Shown here in pieces: positions 1-8,728 of a stretch of 64,000 bases of DNA (positions within the stretch are counted from its first letter, which is position 1; each line of letters starts with the position of its first letter). The stretch covers positions 1-64,000 of the forward strand of contig NZ_WBIR01000022.1 of NCBI RefSeq assembly GCF_009749395.1, in the 5' to 3' direction. The notes beneath the pieces were generated by a model. That model ran no database searches, was not told where the DNA came from, and worked only from the letters and a program-made list of their open reading frames with translations. Both the position numbers and the translations under genes were made by a program. This DNA comes from Agromyces salentinus (lineage in GTDB: Bacteria; Actinomycetota; Actinomycetes; Actinomycetales; Microbacteriaceae).

Positions 1-47
1 ATCTCTGGACCCTCGACGAGCGCGAGGACCGCGTACCCGTCTACTGA
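1..47 (+). CDS. 3' end of an unidentified gene (partial)
   Basis: The only open frame entering from the left edge on the plus strand reads LWTLDEREDRVPVY and stops with TGA at 45-47. Fourteen residues are too few to identify it. The two extragenic repeats that follow suggest this is the natural end of the gene. Confidence 0.4.
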   Translation, partial: LWTLDEREDRVPVY

Positions 48-93
48 GCGGCGCCGTCCGCGCTGCGCTCGCCCGCCTCGAGGAGGTCCCGGT

Positions 94-164
94 GGTCGAG
101 TAGCGAAGCGTATCGAGACCCCCGTCAGGCACTCGGCGGTCGAGTAGCGAAGCGTATCGAGACC
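94..164. repeat. two direct copies of a 27-bp extragenic repeat
   Basis: Identical 27-nt copies lie at 94-120 and 138-164. Each begins GGTCGAGTAGCGAAGCG and ends TATCGAGACC, so the ends are partly inverted (GGTC...GACC, CTCGA/TCGAG). They sit between the end of the left-edge gene and the stop of the minus-strand dehydrogenase, a place where they could act as a bidirectional terminator. A related element in inverse orientation lies inside a coding region at 53762-53836. Confidence 0.75.
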
Positions 165-166
165 CG

Positions 167-1075
167 TCAGGAGTCCGGCCAGGTCTGGCCGAGCGGATGC
201 TCCGGGGCCGCGAACACGCCCCCGATGGGTCCGCTCGGGGCGGGCGCCTCGGGCCGCACGCCGTCGCGCTCAGCGACGAAGGCCATGGCGTCGTCCTGCG
301 GATCGAACCCGATGGCCCGCCCGGACGTGAGGTCGAACGCGTCGGGCGCATTCGCCGAGACGCCCCACACGATGTGGTGCCGCCCGTCGTTGAGCGCGAG
401 CGCCGCCTCGACGAGCCGCGCGGCGTCGTCAGGTGAGAGCCAGTGCGCGAGTCCGCGGCGCGGGCCGGGCTCCTCCCCGAACGCGCAGATGCGGGCCGAC
501 ACGATGCTCATGCCGTACCGGTCGGCGTAGACGCTGCCGAGCGCCTCGGCGACCGCCTTGCTGACGCCGTAGTACGTGTCGGGCCGCGGGACGGGGACCT
601 CCGTCGACGCGACATCCGCGGGCTCGGCGAACCCGACCGCGTGGATGCTGCTCGCGAGGAGCACCCGGCGAGCGCCGCCGAGCCGCGCGGCCTCGAGCAC
701 CTTCTGCGTGCCGTCGATGTTGACCCGCAGGATGTCGGCCCACGGCCGCTCGGAAGGGAAGGCCGCCAAGTGCACGACCGCATCGACGCCGTCGAGTGCC
801 TCGCGGATGCCGTGTTCATCCTCGATCGAGACGCGCCGCAGCTCGACGCGGTCGGGGCTCAGCCCGATGCCCCATCGGTCGTCGTCGCCGAGGCGGTCGG
901 GGAGCTCGGTGTCGATGAGGCGAAGCACGCGCCCGGGCCGGTCGAGGCGCGGAAGGAGGCTGCGCCCGATGCGTCCGGATGCGCCGGTGATCGCCACGAC
1001 CTGCGGTGCGCCATGCTGGGGCTCGTCGTCATGCGGTGCGTCGTCGTGCTGGGGCTCGTCGTCGTGCGGTGACAT
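167..1075 (-). CDS. NAD-dependent epimerase/dehydratase family protein, uronate dehydrogenase-like
   Basis: A 302-aa extended short-chain dehydrogenase. After a hydrophilic His/Asp-rich leader of about 22 residues comes the Rossmann motif TGASGRIG, then the HLAA segment and the catalytic YxxxK motif in TYYGVSKAVAEAL. Length and overall pattern fit bacterial uronate dehydrogenases, which oxidise galacturonate or glucuronate to the aldarolactone in the cytosol. A general NAD-dependent epimerase cannot be excluded. The start at 1075 is the first ATG before the leader; the longer open frame upstream overlaps the control region and looks spurious. A pectin-related role would fit the rhamnogalacturonan lyase at 57.7 kb, but they are not linked. 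Confidence 0.8.
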   Translation of the reverse strand: MSPHDDEPQHDDAPHDDEPQHGAPQVVAITGASGRIGRSLLPRLDRPGRVLRLIDTELPDRLGDDDRWGIGLSPDRVELRRVSIEDEHGIREALDGVDAVVHLAAFPSERPWADILRVNIDGTQKVLEAARLGGARRVLLASSIHAVGFAEPADVASTEVPVPRPDTYYGVSKAVAEALGSVYADRYGMSIVSARICAFGEEPGPRRGLAHWLSPDDAARLVEAALALNDGRHHIVWGVSANAPDAFDLTSGRAIGFDPQDDAMAFVAERDGVRPEAPAPSGPIGGVFAAPEHPLGQTWPDS

Positions 1076-1267
1076 GGGTCGATCTTGGCCGCTGCGCGAC
1101 CCGATGTCGACGGGTTGCGCTTCCTGTCGATCGGCCCTCAGCTCGGTCGTCATCCAAGTAGAGGCCGACATCCGGCCGGCTCCCGCAGGGGAGAGCCGAG
1201 GATGACCCGGGCGGCGCCGCCGGTACGCGAGTACCCTGACGCTGGATCGGGCCGAGGAAGGAACACC

Positions 1268-1651
1268 ATGCGTTACACACTGCTGCTTCACTACCCCGAG
1301 ATGACGGCCGAGGACCTCGGTCCCGAGGCGCTCGCCGAGGGTCAGCAGGCGTTCACGAGCTACGCGGCGACGCTGCAGTCGGCGGGCGTGCTGCTCGGCG
1401 CCGAGGTGCTGCAGCCCTCGTCGAGCACGACGACGCTGCGCGGCGTCGACGGCAGCGTCCAGGTGCAGGACGGCCCGTTCGCCGACACGAAGGACCAGCT
1501 CGGCGGCACGTTCGTCATCGACGTGCCCGACCTCGACGCCGCGATCGAGTGGGCCAAGCGCGCCCCGTCGATGGACTACGGCGCCGGCGCCGTCGAAGTG
1601 CGCCCGGGCGCCGTGTACACGGTCGACGGCGTGTGGACTCCCAACGCGTGA
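1268..1651 (+). CDS. YCII-related (DGPF-type) protein
   Basis: A 127-aa protein with the family signature VQDGPFADTKDQLGG in the middle and a ferredoxin-like fold length. Such DGPF proteins are encoded next to ECF sigma factors of the ECF42 type; their biochemical role is not settled. A good Shine-Dalgarno (GAAGGAA) precedes the ATG. The stop codon overlaps the GTG of the downstream sigma factor by four bases (GTGA), so the two are translationally coupled. Confidence 0.9.
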   Translation: MRYTLLLHYPEMTAEDLGPEALAEGQQAFTSYAATLQSAGVLLGAEVLQPSSSTTTLRGVDGSVQVQDGPFADTKDQLGGTFVIDVPDLDAAIEWAKRAPSMDYGAGAVEVRPGAVYTVDGVWTPNA

Positions 1652-3309
1652 AAGCGCCCCGGGCCGACGGCTCGGCCGACTCGGCTGCCGACTCGGCCGA
1701 CTCGGCTCCCGACCCGGCCGACGACTCGGTCGACGACGCGCGGGCGGCGGCTGCGGCATCCGTCGAGCTGGCCGCCCGTGCGTCCTACGGCCGGTTGATC
1801 GCGCTGCTCGCGGCGTCGTCCGGTGACCTCGCGCTCGCCGAGGACGCCCTGGCCGGCGCGTTCGAGCAGGCGCTCAGGTCCTGGCCGGATGCCGGTGTGC
1901 CGGACAATCCCGAAGGGTGGTTGCTGACCGTGGCTCGCAATCGGCAGCGCGACGCGTGGAAGTCGGCTGAGCGCCGCCTCACCGCGTCGCTCGATGACGA
2001 GCGGGTCCGGGGCGGCGGCGACGCCGGCGGTGCAGAGGCCGCCGGCTCGGCCGGCTGGGCGGGCGGCGCGTCCGTCGGCGCCGCGGGCGTGGGCGCGGTC
2101 GCGGGCTCGGGCGCGGTGCGCGCGGGCGCAGTGCGCGGGGCATCCGTCGATCCGCTCGCCGAGGTCGACCCGTTCGCGATCGGCGACAAGCGGCTCGAGC
2201 TGCTCTTCGTGTGCGCGCACCCGGCGATCGATGCCGCCGTTCGCACGCCCCTCATGCTCCAGGTCGTGCTCGGATTCGAGGCCGCGCAGATCGCCACGGC
2301 CTTCGCGGTGCCGCCGGCCGCGATGGCGCAGCGGCTCGTGCGCGCGAAGCGCCGCATCCGCGATGCGCGCATCCCGTTCGTGGTGCCCGATCGGCGCGAG
2401 ATGCCCGAGCGGTTGCCCGCGGTACTGGAGGCGGTCTACGGATGCCACGCCATCACGTGGCGCGCGCCCGCCGACGCCCCCGACTCGATGGCCGGCGAGG
2501 CGCAGTACCTCGCCGTGACGCTCGCCGCGCTGCTCGAGCACGAGACGGAGGCCTGGGGGCTCGCCTCCCTCGTGACGCTGTCGCTCGCCCGGCGGCCGGC
2601 GCGGCATCGGGCGGTCGACGGCCCGGGCGGCGCGGACACTCCGGGTGGCGCGGATGCTCGGCCCGACGCCGGTGCCGGGGCCGACGCGGATGCTCCGGCG
2701 GATGCGGATGCGGATGCGGATACGGGTGCTCGGGCCGATGCGGGTGCTCGGGCCGACGCGGATGTTTCGGCCGACGGGGGTGCTGGGGCCGAGGCGGGTG
2801 CGCGGGCTGACGCGCCCGCGCCGCCGCCGTTCGTGCCGCTCGACGACCAGGACCCGACCGCGTGGGATGCCGCCCTCATCGCCGAGGGCGAGGAGTACCT
2901 CCGCCGCGCGTCCGCGCCGGGTCGCCCGCCGGGGAGGTTCCAGCTCGAGGCCGCGATCCAGGCGGTGCACTGCGACCGCCGCCGCACGGGCGTCACCGAC
3001 TGGGCGGCGCTGCGCACGCTCTATCTCGCGCTGAACGGCGTGGCCCCGAGCCTCGGCGCGCGCGTCGCGCTCGCCGCGGTGATCGGTCGCGTCGACGGCG
3101 CCTCGGCCGGCCTCGCGGCGTTGCCGCCCGCGGCCGAGGCGCCGCGCTTCCAGCCGTGGTGGGCCGCGCGCGCGGACCTGCTCGCTCGTGCGGGTCATTC
3201 CCGCGAGGCATCCGACGCCTTCGCACACGCCGCCGAGCTCGCCGATGACGCCGCGGTGCGCGACTACCTGCTCGGTCGGCGTGCCGCGATCACCGGATCG
3301 GCGAGCTGA
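1648..3309 (+). CDS. ECF RNA polymerase sigma factor, ECF42/DUF6596 type, with Ala/Asp-rich insert
   Basis: A 553-aa ECF sigma factor. Sigma region 2 covers about residues 25-100 (EDALAGAFEQALRSWP...PEGWLLTVARNRQRDAWKS) and region 4 about 180-235 (KRLELLFVCAHPAID; QRLVRAKRRIRDA). The C-terminal extension (DUF6596) is typical of ECF42 proteins, which lack a clear anti-sigma factor and pair with a DGPF protein, as here. The start is the GTG overlapping the DGPF gene's stop. Two low-complexity inserts are odd: a Gly/Ala-rich one near residues 120-165 and a long Ala/Asp-rich one near residues 324-392 that splits the C-terminal domain. Family members are usually about 400-430 aa, so the inserts account for most of the extra length. 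Confidence 0.9.
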   Translation: MKAPRADGSADSAADSADSAPDPADDSVDDARAAAAASVELAARASYGRLIALLAASSGDLALAEDALAGAFEQALRSWPDAGVPDNPEGWLLTVARNRQRDAWKSAERRLTASLDDERVRGGGDAGGAEAAGSAGWAGGASVGAAGVGAVAGSGAVRAGAVRGASVDPLAEVDPFAIGDKRLELLFVCAHPAIDAAVRTPLMLQVVLGFEAAQIATAFAVPPAAMAQRLVRAKRRIRDARIPFVVPDRREMPERLPAVLEAVYGCHAITWRAPADAPDSMAGEAQYLAVTLAALLEHETEAWGLASLVTLSLARRPARHRAVDGPGGADTPGGADARPDAGAGADADAPADADADADTGARADAGARADADVSADGGAGAEAGARADAPAPPPFVPLDDQDPTAWDAALIAEGEEYLRRASAPGRPPGRFQLEAAIQAVHCDRRRTGVTDWAALRTLYLALNGVAPSLGARVALAAVIGRVDGASAGLAALPPAAEAPRFQPWWAARADLLARAGHSREASDAFAHAAELADDAAVRDYLLGRRAAITGSAS

Positions 3310-3400
3310 GCAGAGGGTCGGAGCACGTCGCGCGTCGCTGAGGTGCCGGTCGGTGGGGTGATCGCGCTCGAAGGGGGGCGGTGTCCTGACTGAAAACTCT

Positions 3401-3590
3401 GTGGCGATGTGGCGATGTGGCGATGTGGCGATGTGGCGATGTGGCGATGTCGCGAAGTGGCGAAGTGGCGATGTGGCGATGTGGCGATGTGGCGATGTGG
3501 CGATGTCGCGAAGTGGCGAAGTGGCGAAGTGGCGAAGTCGCGAAGTCGCGATGTGGCGAAGTCGCGAAGTGGCGATGTCGCGAAGTAGCG
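3401..3590. repeat. octamer satellite array 1 (GCGAWGTS)n
   Basis: About 24 tandem copies of an 8-bp unit with variants GCGATGTG, GCGAAGTG, GCGATGTC and GCGAAGTC. The array follows the flank TGAAAACTCTGTGG, which recurs almost unchanged before array 3 at 11312. It fills the gap between two convergent genes. Open frames through it (MWRCGDVA or ATSPLRHF repeats) are artefacts of the 24-bp triple unit. Confidence 0.95.
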
Positions 3591-3596
3591 CGGTTC

Positions 3597-3620
3597 GCCG
3601 GAGCGGACGCCCGCTCCGGC
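3597..3620. terminator. hairpin between the sigma factor and AraC genes
   Basis: A perfect 10-bp stem (GCCGGAGCGG / CCGCTCCGGC) with a 4-nt loop lies directly after the octamer array, between two convergent genes. There is no T tract; such tails are often weak in high-GC actinobacteria. It could terminate transcription from both sides. Confidence 0.5.
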
Positions 3621-3625
3621 GTCCC

Positions 3626-3770
3626 GAACGCGACGAGCCGCCGACTCGACCCCCGCCGCGCCTCCCAACGCGACGAGCCGCGCGCTCCTCCGTCGCCCCG
3701 TACGTTCCGAGCGCGACGAGCGGCCCACTCGACCCCCGCCGCACATCCCAACACGACGAGCCGCGCCGCC
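3626..3770. repeat. two imperfect direct repeats, period 83 bp
   Basis: Copies starting at 3626 and 3709 share a core reading CGCGACGAGC, then ACTCGACCCCCGCCGC, then TCCCAAC. The word CGACGAGCCG recurs within and around them. They fill the rest of the noncoding gap before the AraC gene. No gene is supported here. Confidence 0.6.
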
Positions 3771-3779
3771 GCCCCCGCA

Positions 3780-4712
3780 TTACGAGCTCGACGAACCACC
3801 CACTCCGGCCATCGCCGTCCGCACCGACCGTTGGTATGCGCCCGGCGTCAACCCGACAACACCGCGGAAGTCGTTGCCGAGGTGCGCCTGATCGGCGTAC
3901 CCGAGGCGTGCGGCGAGGTCGGCGATCTGCACCGAGGCATCCGTCGACAGCACTCGCGCGACCTCCTGCAGCCGCACGCGGCGTGTGACCCACTTGGGGC
4001 CGTGGCCGACGGTGCGGGCAAGGGCCCGCTGCACGGCACGATCGCTCGCGCCGAGCCCGGCGCCCAGCGTCGTGCCGGTGCGTTCGTGCACGCGCTCGGC
4101 GAGTTCCACGAGCACGGCGTTCGCGAGCTCCTGTTCGGCATCGAGCGGTCGCTCGACGAGCAGCGTGGCGATCGCGTCGTCGGCCGCGGCCGCTCGCGCC
4201 GCGGCATCCGCTTCGGGTTCGACGGTGGCGAGCAGCCGATGCACGCGCGCGTCGAGGGTGGGAATCACGGGGGTCGCGGCATCCGCGACGCTGCGCACCG
4301 CGAGGTCGCTGACGACCTCGAGCCCGGCCGGGCGGAGGCGGATGGCGAAGACCGATCCAGATCCGGTGATGCGTCGCCGCCACGCGCCGCGCTGCACGCC
4401 GGTGACGAGGAGCGGCGCGGGTACGTCGCCCGCCTCGATCGTGAGCGTGACCGCCGGGTGATCGATGATGCGCTGGTCGATGTGTTCGCCCTCGGGCAGG
4501 TTCCACGTCACGTGCCAGTAGCGGTCGACTACGGCGGCGACCGACGGATGCGGGTCGATCCAGGCGGCGGCGAACCGCTCGACGTTGCGCGGATGCAGCA
4601 TGCCCGACCGCTCGTCAGGGCGAATCGGATACCGCGTGGCCGGCGCGACCGGCGCGACCGGCGCGGCCGACGTAGCCGGCGGGGCCGGCCTGGCCGAGGT
4701 GTGCTCGGGCAT
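3780..4712 (-). CDS. AraC family transcriptional regulator
   Basis: A 310-aa protein with an N-terminal sensor domain (residues about 30-200, containing YWHVTWNLPEG and AIRLRPAG, similar to the DUF6597 sensor found in AraC regulators) and a C-terminal AraC DNA-binding domain (about 215-300: KWVTRRVRLQEVARVL, ADLAARLGYADQAHLGNDFR, VVGLTPGAYQR). The start at 4712 (MPEHTS) leaves a Pro/Ala/Val-rich leader. It is divergent from the DUF1761 gene and may control it. Confidence 0.88.
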   Translation of the reverse strand: MPEHTSARPAPPATSAAPVAPVAPATRYPIRPDERSGMLHPRNVERFAAAWIDPHPSVAAVVDRYWHVTWNLPEGEHIDQRIIDHPAVTLTIEAGDVPAPLLVTGVQRGAWRRRITGSGSVFAIRLRPAGLEVVSDLAVRSVADAATPVIPTLDARVHRLLATVEPEADAAARAAAADDAIATLLVERPLDAEQELANAVLVELAERVHERTGTTLGAGLGASDRAVQRALARTVGHGPKWVTRRVRLQEVARVLSTDASVQIADLAARLGYADQAHLGNDFRGVVGLTPGAYQRSVRTAMAGVGGSSSS

Positions 4713-4865
4713 GTGCCCATTCTCGCGATCGCGCCGTCGGATTTCTCCAAGACATGGCGGCTCGGCCTCGGCGACGATCGACGGAGGACGCAGCCGACAC
4801 GTCCGCGACGGACCCGACGGGCGGGCGTGGTGGCTGATTCCGCCGAGGGGAAGTGAGGGAAGCCG

Positions 4866-5282
4866 ATGATCGAGGCATTCACGGCCGTGAACTGGTGGGC
4901 GGCGGCGCTCGGCGCGGTCGCGTACTTCGTGCTCGGTGCGCTGTGGTTCACGCCGCTGTTCGGTCGCGCGTGGGATCGGGCCGTCGGCCATGAGCGCCGG
5001 AAGGGCGAGCGGTTCCCGCTCTCGTACTACCTCGTGCCGCTCGTCAGCAGCGTCGCGGTCGCCGTCGCGACGGCGTGGACGGCCGAGGCGGTCGGGCTCG
5101 CCGGCCTCTGGGATGCCGTGCTCTTCACCCTCGCGCTCGGGCTCGGCATCGCCGCCGCGGTGTCGGTGACGAACGCGATGACGCCGAACATGCGGCATCC
5201 GCTCGCCTACGGTGCCGTGACCGGCGGATACCACCTCGTGGGGGTCGGGCTCGTGACGGCGATCATGCTCTGGGCCGGCTAG
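4866..5282 (+). CDS. DUF1761 family membrane protein
   Basis: A 138-aa protein with four predicted transmembrane helices at about residues 8-30, 55-75, 82-105 and 115-135. The pattern VNWWAAALGAVAYFVLGALWFTPLFG is typical of DUF1761. The function of the family is unknown. A GAGGGA ribosome binding site precedes the ATG. It diverges from the AraC regulator with 153 bp between the starts. Confidence 0.85.
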   Translation: MIEAFTAVNWWAAALGAVAYFVLGALWFTPLFGRAWDRAVGHERRKGERFPLSYYLVPLVSSVAVAVATAWTAEAVGLAGLWDAVLFTLALGLGIAAAVSVTNAMTPNMRHPLAYGAVTGGYHLVGVGLVTAIMLWAG

Positions 5283-5408
5283 GAGGCGCGTCCCGACCTC
5301 GCCCGACCCTCGCTCCGGTCGCCGATTTCGACCCCGGCGGCACCGTCCGGAGGCCACCTGGCCCCCACCCTTCAGCCGCCTCCCAGCGCCGCCCCTAGGA
5401 TCGAACCT

Positions 5409-6755
5409 ATGGCCGGATTCTGGGGCAAACGCAAGCAGCAGGCGCTCGAGCTCGAGGCTCAGGACGCCACCCTCGCGCAGCGGGCGAAGAGCGCGCTCGT
5501 CGCCGCCGACGAGCGCGTGCGCGTCACTGCCGACGAGCTCGATTTCGCCGAGGCCGAGCTCGGCCGCGAGGCCACGAACGACCTCAGCGAGGCGCTCGCC
5601 GCGGTGAAGCAGCACCTGGCCGAGGCGTTCCAGCTGAACCAGCTGAATCACGACGAGATCCCCGACACGGCCGAGGAGCTCCGCATGCGCAACGCGCGCA
5701 TCGTGCAGCTGTGCGACTGGGCCGAGGACCTGCTCGACGAGCGGCTGTCCGCCCTGTCCGACACGATCGCGCGGGCGCGGCGGGCTCCCGAGATCATCGC
5801 CGGCGTGCGAGCGGATGTCACGCGCTTGCGCGCCCGCATCCCCCACGCCCGGGAGACCATCGAGCGGCTCGCCGCCCGCTACGCGCCCGAGGCCCTCGCC
5901 CGGGTGGAGGAGAACGCCGGCCAGGCCGACCAGCTCCTCGGATTCGCCGAGCACAGCGCGGGCGTCGCCGAACGTCGGCGTGAGGCCGGGCAGCGCGAGC
6001 AGGCCAACCTCGCGCTCGAGGCCGCGACCGAGTCGGTGCGCCGCGCGGCGACGCTCCTCGACGCGGTCGAGACCTTCGAGGTCGAGGCGCTGCGCGCCGA
6101 GGCGACGCTCGCCGCGATCGTCGAGGACTCGCGCGGCGACCTCGAGGTCGCGGTCAACGAGCCCCGTACGCCCGCCGTCGTCGAGGCGATGACCGAGCTG
6201 CGGGCCGCCCTCGCGGCGCTGCCGCCGGCCGGGGTGAACACCGATCCGTTCACGCAGCTCAGCCGCCTGCGCGACGCCAACACCGGGCTGGACGCCGCGA
6301 TCGCCGCTGCCCGTGAGCGCGCCGCGCGCCCGATCCCGCCGCTCGAGCACGTGCACCACGCCATCGACGACGCCGACCGGCAGCTCGCGATCGCGGGCGA
6401 CGTCATCGCCGGCCACCGCGGCTGGATCGGGGCCGACGCCCGCACCCGCCTCGCCGAGGCCGAGCGCGTGCGCATCGACCTCGACCGCTTCCTCGGTGCG
6501 CCTGCGGCGACGGTCTCCGTCATCGGTGAAGACCACCGTGAGCAGTCGATGACCATGGCCCGCCGGGTCGCCCACCTCGCGGGCGAGGCGCTGCAGCTCG
6601 CGCAGCGCGACATCGACAACTCGCGCCCGCAGGGACCCGACCAGTGGGGCGGCGGCTGGGGCGGCGGCGGTCGCCGCGGCGGCGGCAACGACCTCATGGG
6701 CGGCATCCTCGGCGGCCTCGTCATCGGCAGCGTCCTCGACGGCATCTTCGACTGA
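5409..6755 (+). CDS. long coiled-coil protein, TPM-associated C-terminal region type
   Basis: A 448-aa almost entirely helical, Ala/Arg/Glu-rich protein. Residues about 10-300 form coiled coils. The stretch around HAIDDADRQLAIAGDVIAGHRGWIGADARTRLAEAERVR matches the helical region found C-terminal to TPM domains in actinobacterial membrane proteins, but the TPM domain itself is absent. The tail is Gly/Trp-rich (WGGGWGGGGRRGGG) and ends in a short hydrophobic Gly-rich helix (MGGILGGLVIGSVLDGIFD) that might insert in or contact membrane. Function unknown. A shorter paralogue follows at 7080. Confidence 0.8.
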   Translation: MAGFWGKRKQQALELEAQDATLAQRAKSALVAADERVRVTADELDFAEAELGREATNDLSEALAAVKQHLAEAFQLNQLNHDEIPDTAEELRMRNARIVQLCDWAEDLLDERLSALSDTIARARRAPEIIAGVRADVTRLRARIPHARETIERLAARYAPEALARVEENAGQADQLLGFAEHSAGVAERRREAGQREQANLALEAATESVRRAATLLDAVETFEVEALRAEATLAAIVEDSRGDLEVAVNEPRTPAVVEAMTELRAALAALPPAGVNTDPFTQLSRLRDANTGLDAAIAAARERAARPIPPLEHVHHAIDDADRQLAIAGDVIAGHRGWIGADARTRLAEAERVRIDLDRFLGAPAATVSVIGEDHREQSMTMARRVAHLAGEALQLAQRDIDNSRPQGPDQWGGGWGGGGRRGGGNDLMGGILGGLVIGSVLDGIFD

Positions 6756-6896
6756 CGCCCGTCGGCGCGCGGCTGCGAGCCCCTGAACGCGTGAGGGCAT
6801 GTGGCTGGAGCTTTTGCGGCTGCATGCGCGCGGCTGCGCCCGTGCAGCGACGGTAGGCGGATGCCGCGGCAAGGCGGAGTCCGCTTCAACAATGCT

Positions 6897-7001
6897 GTGG
6901 CGAAGTGGCGAAGTGGCGAAGTGGCGAAGTGGCGAAGTGGCGAAGTGGCGAAGTGGCGAAGTCGCGAAGTCGCGAAGTCGCGAAGTGGCGAAGTGGCGGC
7001 G
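6897..7001. repeat. octamer satellite array 2 (GCGAAGTG/GCGAAGTC)n
   Basis: About 13 tandem octamers, nearly all with A rather than T at the fifth position, lie between the two paralogous coiled-coil genes. The left flank reads AATGCTGTGG. The unit is the same as in arrays 1, 3 and 4. Confidence 0.95.
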
Positions 7002-7079
7002 GTTTCCAACTCTCACCCCGACCCGCACACCCCCGCCAGATCCATGGCGCCCGCCGAGCGACGAACGTAGGATCGACGC

Positions 7080-8138
7080 ATGGCCGGGTTCGTGGTCAGG
7101 CGCAGGCACTCCGCGCAAGAACTCCAGGTCCACGATGCCGAGCTGGCGAAGCGGGCCGCATCCGCCCTGCTCGCCGCCGACGAGGGCATCCGCGCGGCAT
7201 CAGAGGAGCTCGGATTCGCCGAGGCCGAGCTGGGCGGCGAATCGGTCGAGGCCGCCGCGGCCGTGATCGCCGCGGTGCGCCGGCACCTCACCGACGCGTT
7301 CCGACTGAACCGGCTGAACCACGACGCATCGCCCGGCACGCCAGACGAGGTGCGGGCGCGCACCGTGCTCATCCTGCGGCTGTGCGAGTGGGCCGAACAC
7401 GTGCTCCACGCGCTGACCGAGACCCTCGCCGACCGGGTCGCGTGGTCACGCGCGACTCCCGAGGTCATCGTCGAATTCCGGGCGGATGTCACGCGCGAGC
7501 GCGCCGGCATCCGCGCCCTTCATGAGACCGCCGACCGACTCGTCGTCCTCGCGCCCCCGAGGGGAGCCGGGGCCGGCCTGAACGCCGATGCAGATGCCGA
7601 CGCCAACCCCGACGCCGACCCGCAGGCGCATCTGAGTCGAGTGCGCGAGGCGCGATCGGCGCTCGAGGCTGCGACGGCGAGCGCCCGCGACGATGCCGCC
7701 CGCGCCGCCCGTGCCGCCCGCGCAACGCGCCAGGACTCGGCGGCGAACGCCCTGCACCACGCGATCGACGATGCGGACCGGATCCTCGACGCCGCTCGCG
7801 AGGCCGTCACCGGCAATCGAGGATGGGTCGGCCCGGCCGCGCAGACGCGCCTGGCCGAGGCGGAGCGCCTCCGCATCGACCTCGCCCAGTGCCTCGGCAG
7901 CACCGACGCGCTCGCGACGGCGGTCACGGCGACCGTCACGACGGCGACGACGGGCGCGGCGGGGGCGACGGCGACGCCGGCCACATCGAACCAACGCCAC
8001 GCCGATCGTCTCCTCGCGATGGCCCGACGAGTCGCCGCGCTGGCGGGCGAATCCACGCAGCTCGCGCGGCGGGACATCGAGGAGGTGCGAGCGCGGAACC
8101 GGGCCGAGTCCCGGCCTCGCCGCATGTCCTGGGCCTGA
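7080..8138 (+). CDS. coiled-coil protein, paralogue of the upstream gene
   Basis: A 352-aa helical protein that aligns with the 5409-6755 product over most of its length: MAGF start, AAxALLAADEGIRAASEELGFAEAEL, the LNRLNHD motif, LHHAIDDADRILDAAREAVTGNRGWVGPAAQTRLAEAERLRIDL and the end LARRDI. It lacks the Gly/Trp-rich hydrophobic tail, and much of the central coiled coil is replaced by Asp/Ala/Asn repeats (NADADADANPDAD). A Thr/Ala-rich linker lies near residue 285. Tandem duplication followed by degeneration is likely. Function unknown. Confidence 0.8.
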   Translation: MAGFVVRRRHSAQELQVHDAELAKRAASALLAADEGIRAASEELGFAEAELGGESVEAAAAVIAAVRRHLTDAFRLNRLNHDASPGTPDEVRARTVLILRLCEWAEHVLHALTETLADRVAWSRATPEVIVEFRADVTRERAGIRALHETADRLVVLAPPRGAGAGLNADADADANPDADPQAHLSRVREARSALEAATASARDDAARAARAARATRQDSAANALHHAIDDADRILDAAREAVTGNRGWVGPAAQTRLAEAERLRIDLAQCLGSTDALATAVTATVTTATTGAAGATATPATSNQRHADRLLAMARRVAALAGESTQLARRDIEEVRARNRAESRPRRMSWA

Positions 8139-8231
8139 TCGTCCCACCCGGGCGAACGCGCGTCGCTTCATTTCCGCGACCCCGCCGCCGCCCGACGCGA
8201 CGCGCGGCCGTCGAGTCGCTACTCTCGCGTC

Positions 8232-8600
8232 ATGCTCCTGGTCGCCGGTGTGCTCATGGTCCTGCTCGGAATCGGTCACTCGATCCTGGGCGAGCGGTTC
8301 GTCGTGGGGTGGTTGCTCGAGCGCGATGAGCTGCCGCCCATGAGCGGCGGCCGAGCCATCGCCGCGGGAACGATCCGCTTCGCGTGGCACGTCACCTCGA
8401 TGCTGGCGATCGCGATCGGCGTCGCCCTGGCGCTCTTCGGCTTCGGCGCCTCGCCCGAGGCGATCGTGGGCTCCATCGGCGGCATGCTGGTGCTCTGCGC
8501 CGTGCTGCCGGCCGTCTACACCCGCTGGCGGCATCCGTCGTGGCTGATCTTCGCCCTCTCGGGCACGCTCTGCCTGGTCTGGGCATTCATCGGCGCGTAG
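8232..8600 (+). CDS. small integral membrane protein
   Basis: A 122-aa protein with four predicted transmembrane helices at about residues 2-22, 50-70, 75-97 and 102-121, and an Arg/Glu-rich cytoplasmic loop (ERDELPPMSGGR). No domain is recognised. The ATG at 8232 starts directly in the first helix, which is usual for such small actinobacterial membrane proteins. Confidence 0.7.
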   Translation: MLLVAGVLMVLLGIGHSILGERFVVGWLLERDELPPMSGGRAIAAGTIRFAWHVTSMLAIAIGVALALFGFGASPEAIVGSIGGMLVLCAVLPAVYTRWRHPSWLIFALSGTLCLVWAFIGA

Positions 8601-8630
8601 TCGGCGTCGACGTGCGAGTGGCGCAACGGC

Positions 8631-8672
8631 GAGCGGATGCCGCGGCATCCGCCCGCCTCGCGGCATCCGCTC
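8631..8672. terminator. inverted repeat after the small membrane protein gene
   Basis: A 14-bp inverted repeat (GAGCGGATGCCGCG at 8631-8644, its complement at 8659-8672) encloses a perfect 20-bp palindrome at 8633-8652. It lies 31 bp after a stop codon, so a transcription terminator is likely. It is also built from the GGATGCC/GGCATCC word that is common across this genome. Confidence 0.5.
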
Positions 8673-8728
8673 GATGCTGGACGCTCAGGTGCGCCCGAAC
8701 CTAGGGTGGGCTCGGAGAGGATGTGCCG

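Noticed and set aside
1576..4506. 976-aa minus-strand open frame and similar long antisense frames across the window
   Set aside because: They run through the well-supported sigma factor gene and satellite array 1, are Arg/Pro-rich, and show no domain. Long shadow frames are expected at this GC content.
3417..4856. 479-aa plus-strand open frame
   Set aside because: Begins in satellite array 1 and runs antisense to the AraC regulator; the first 90 residues are pure repeat.
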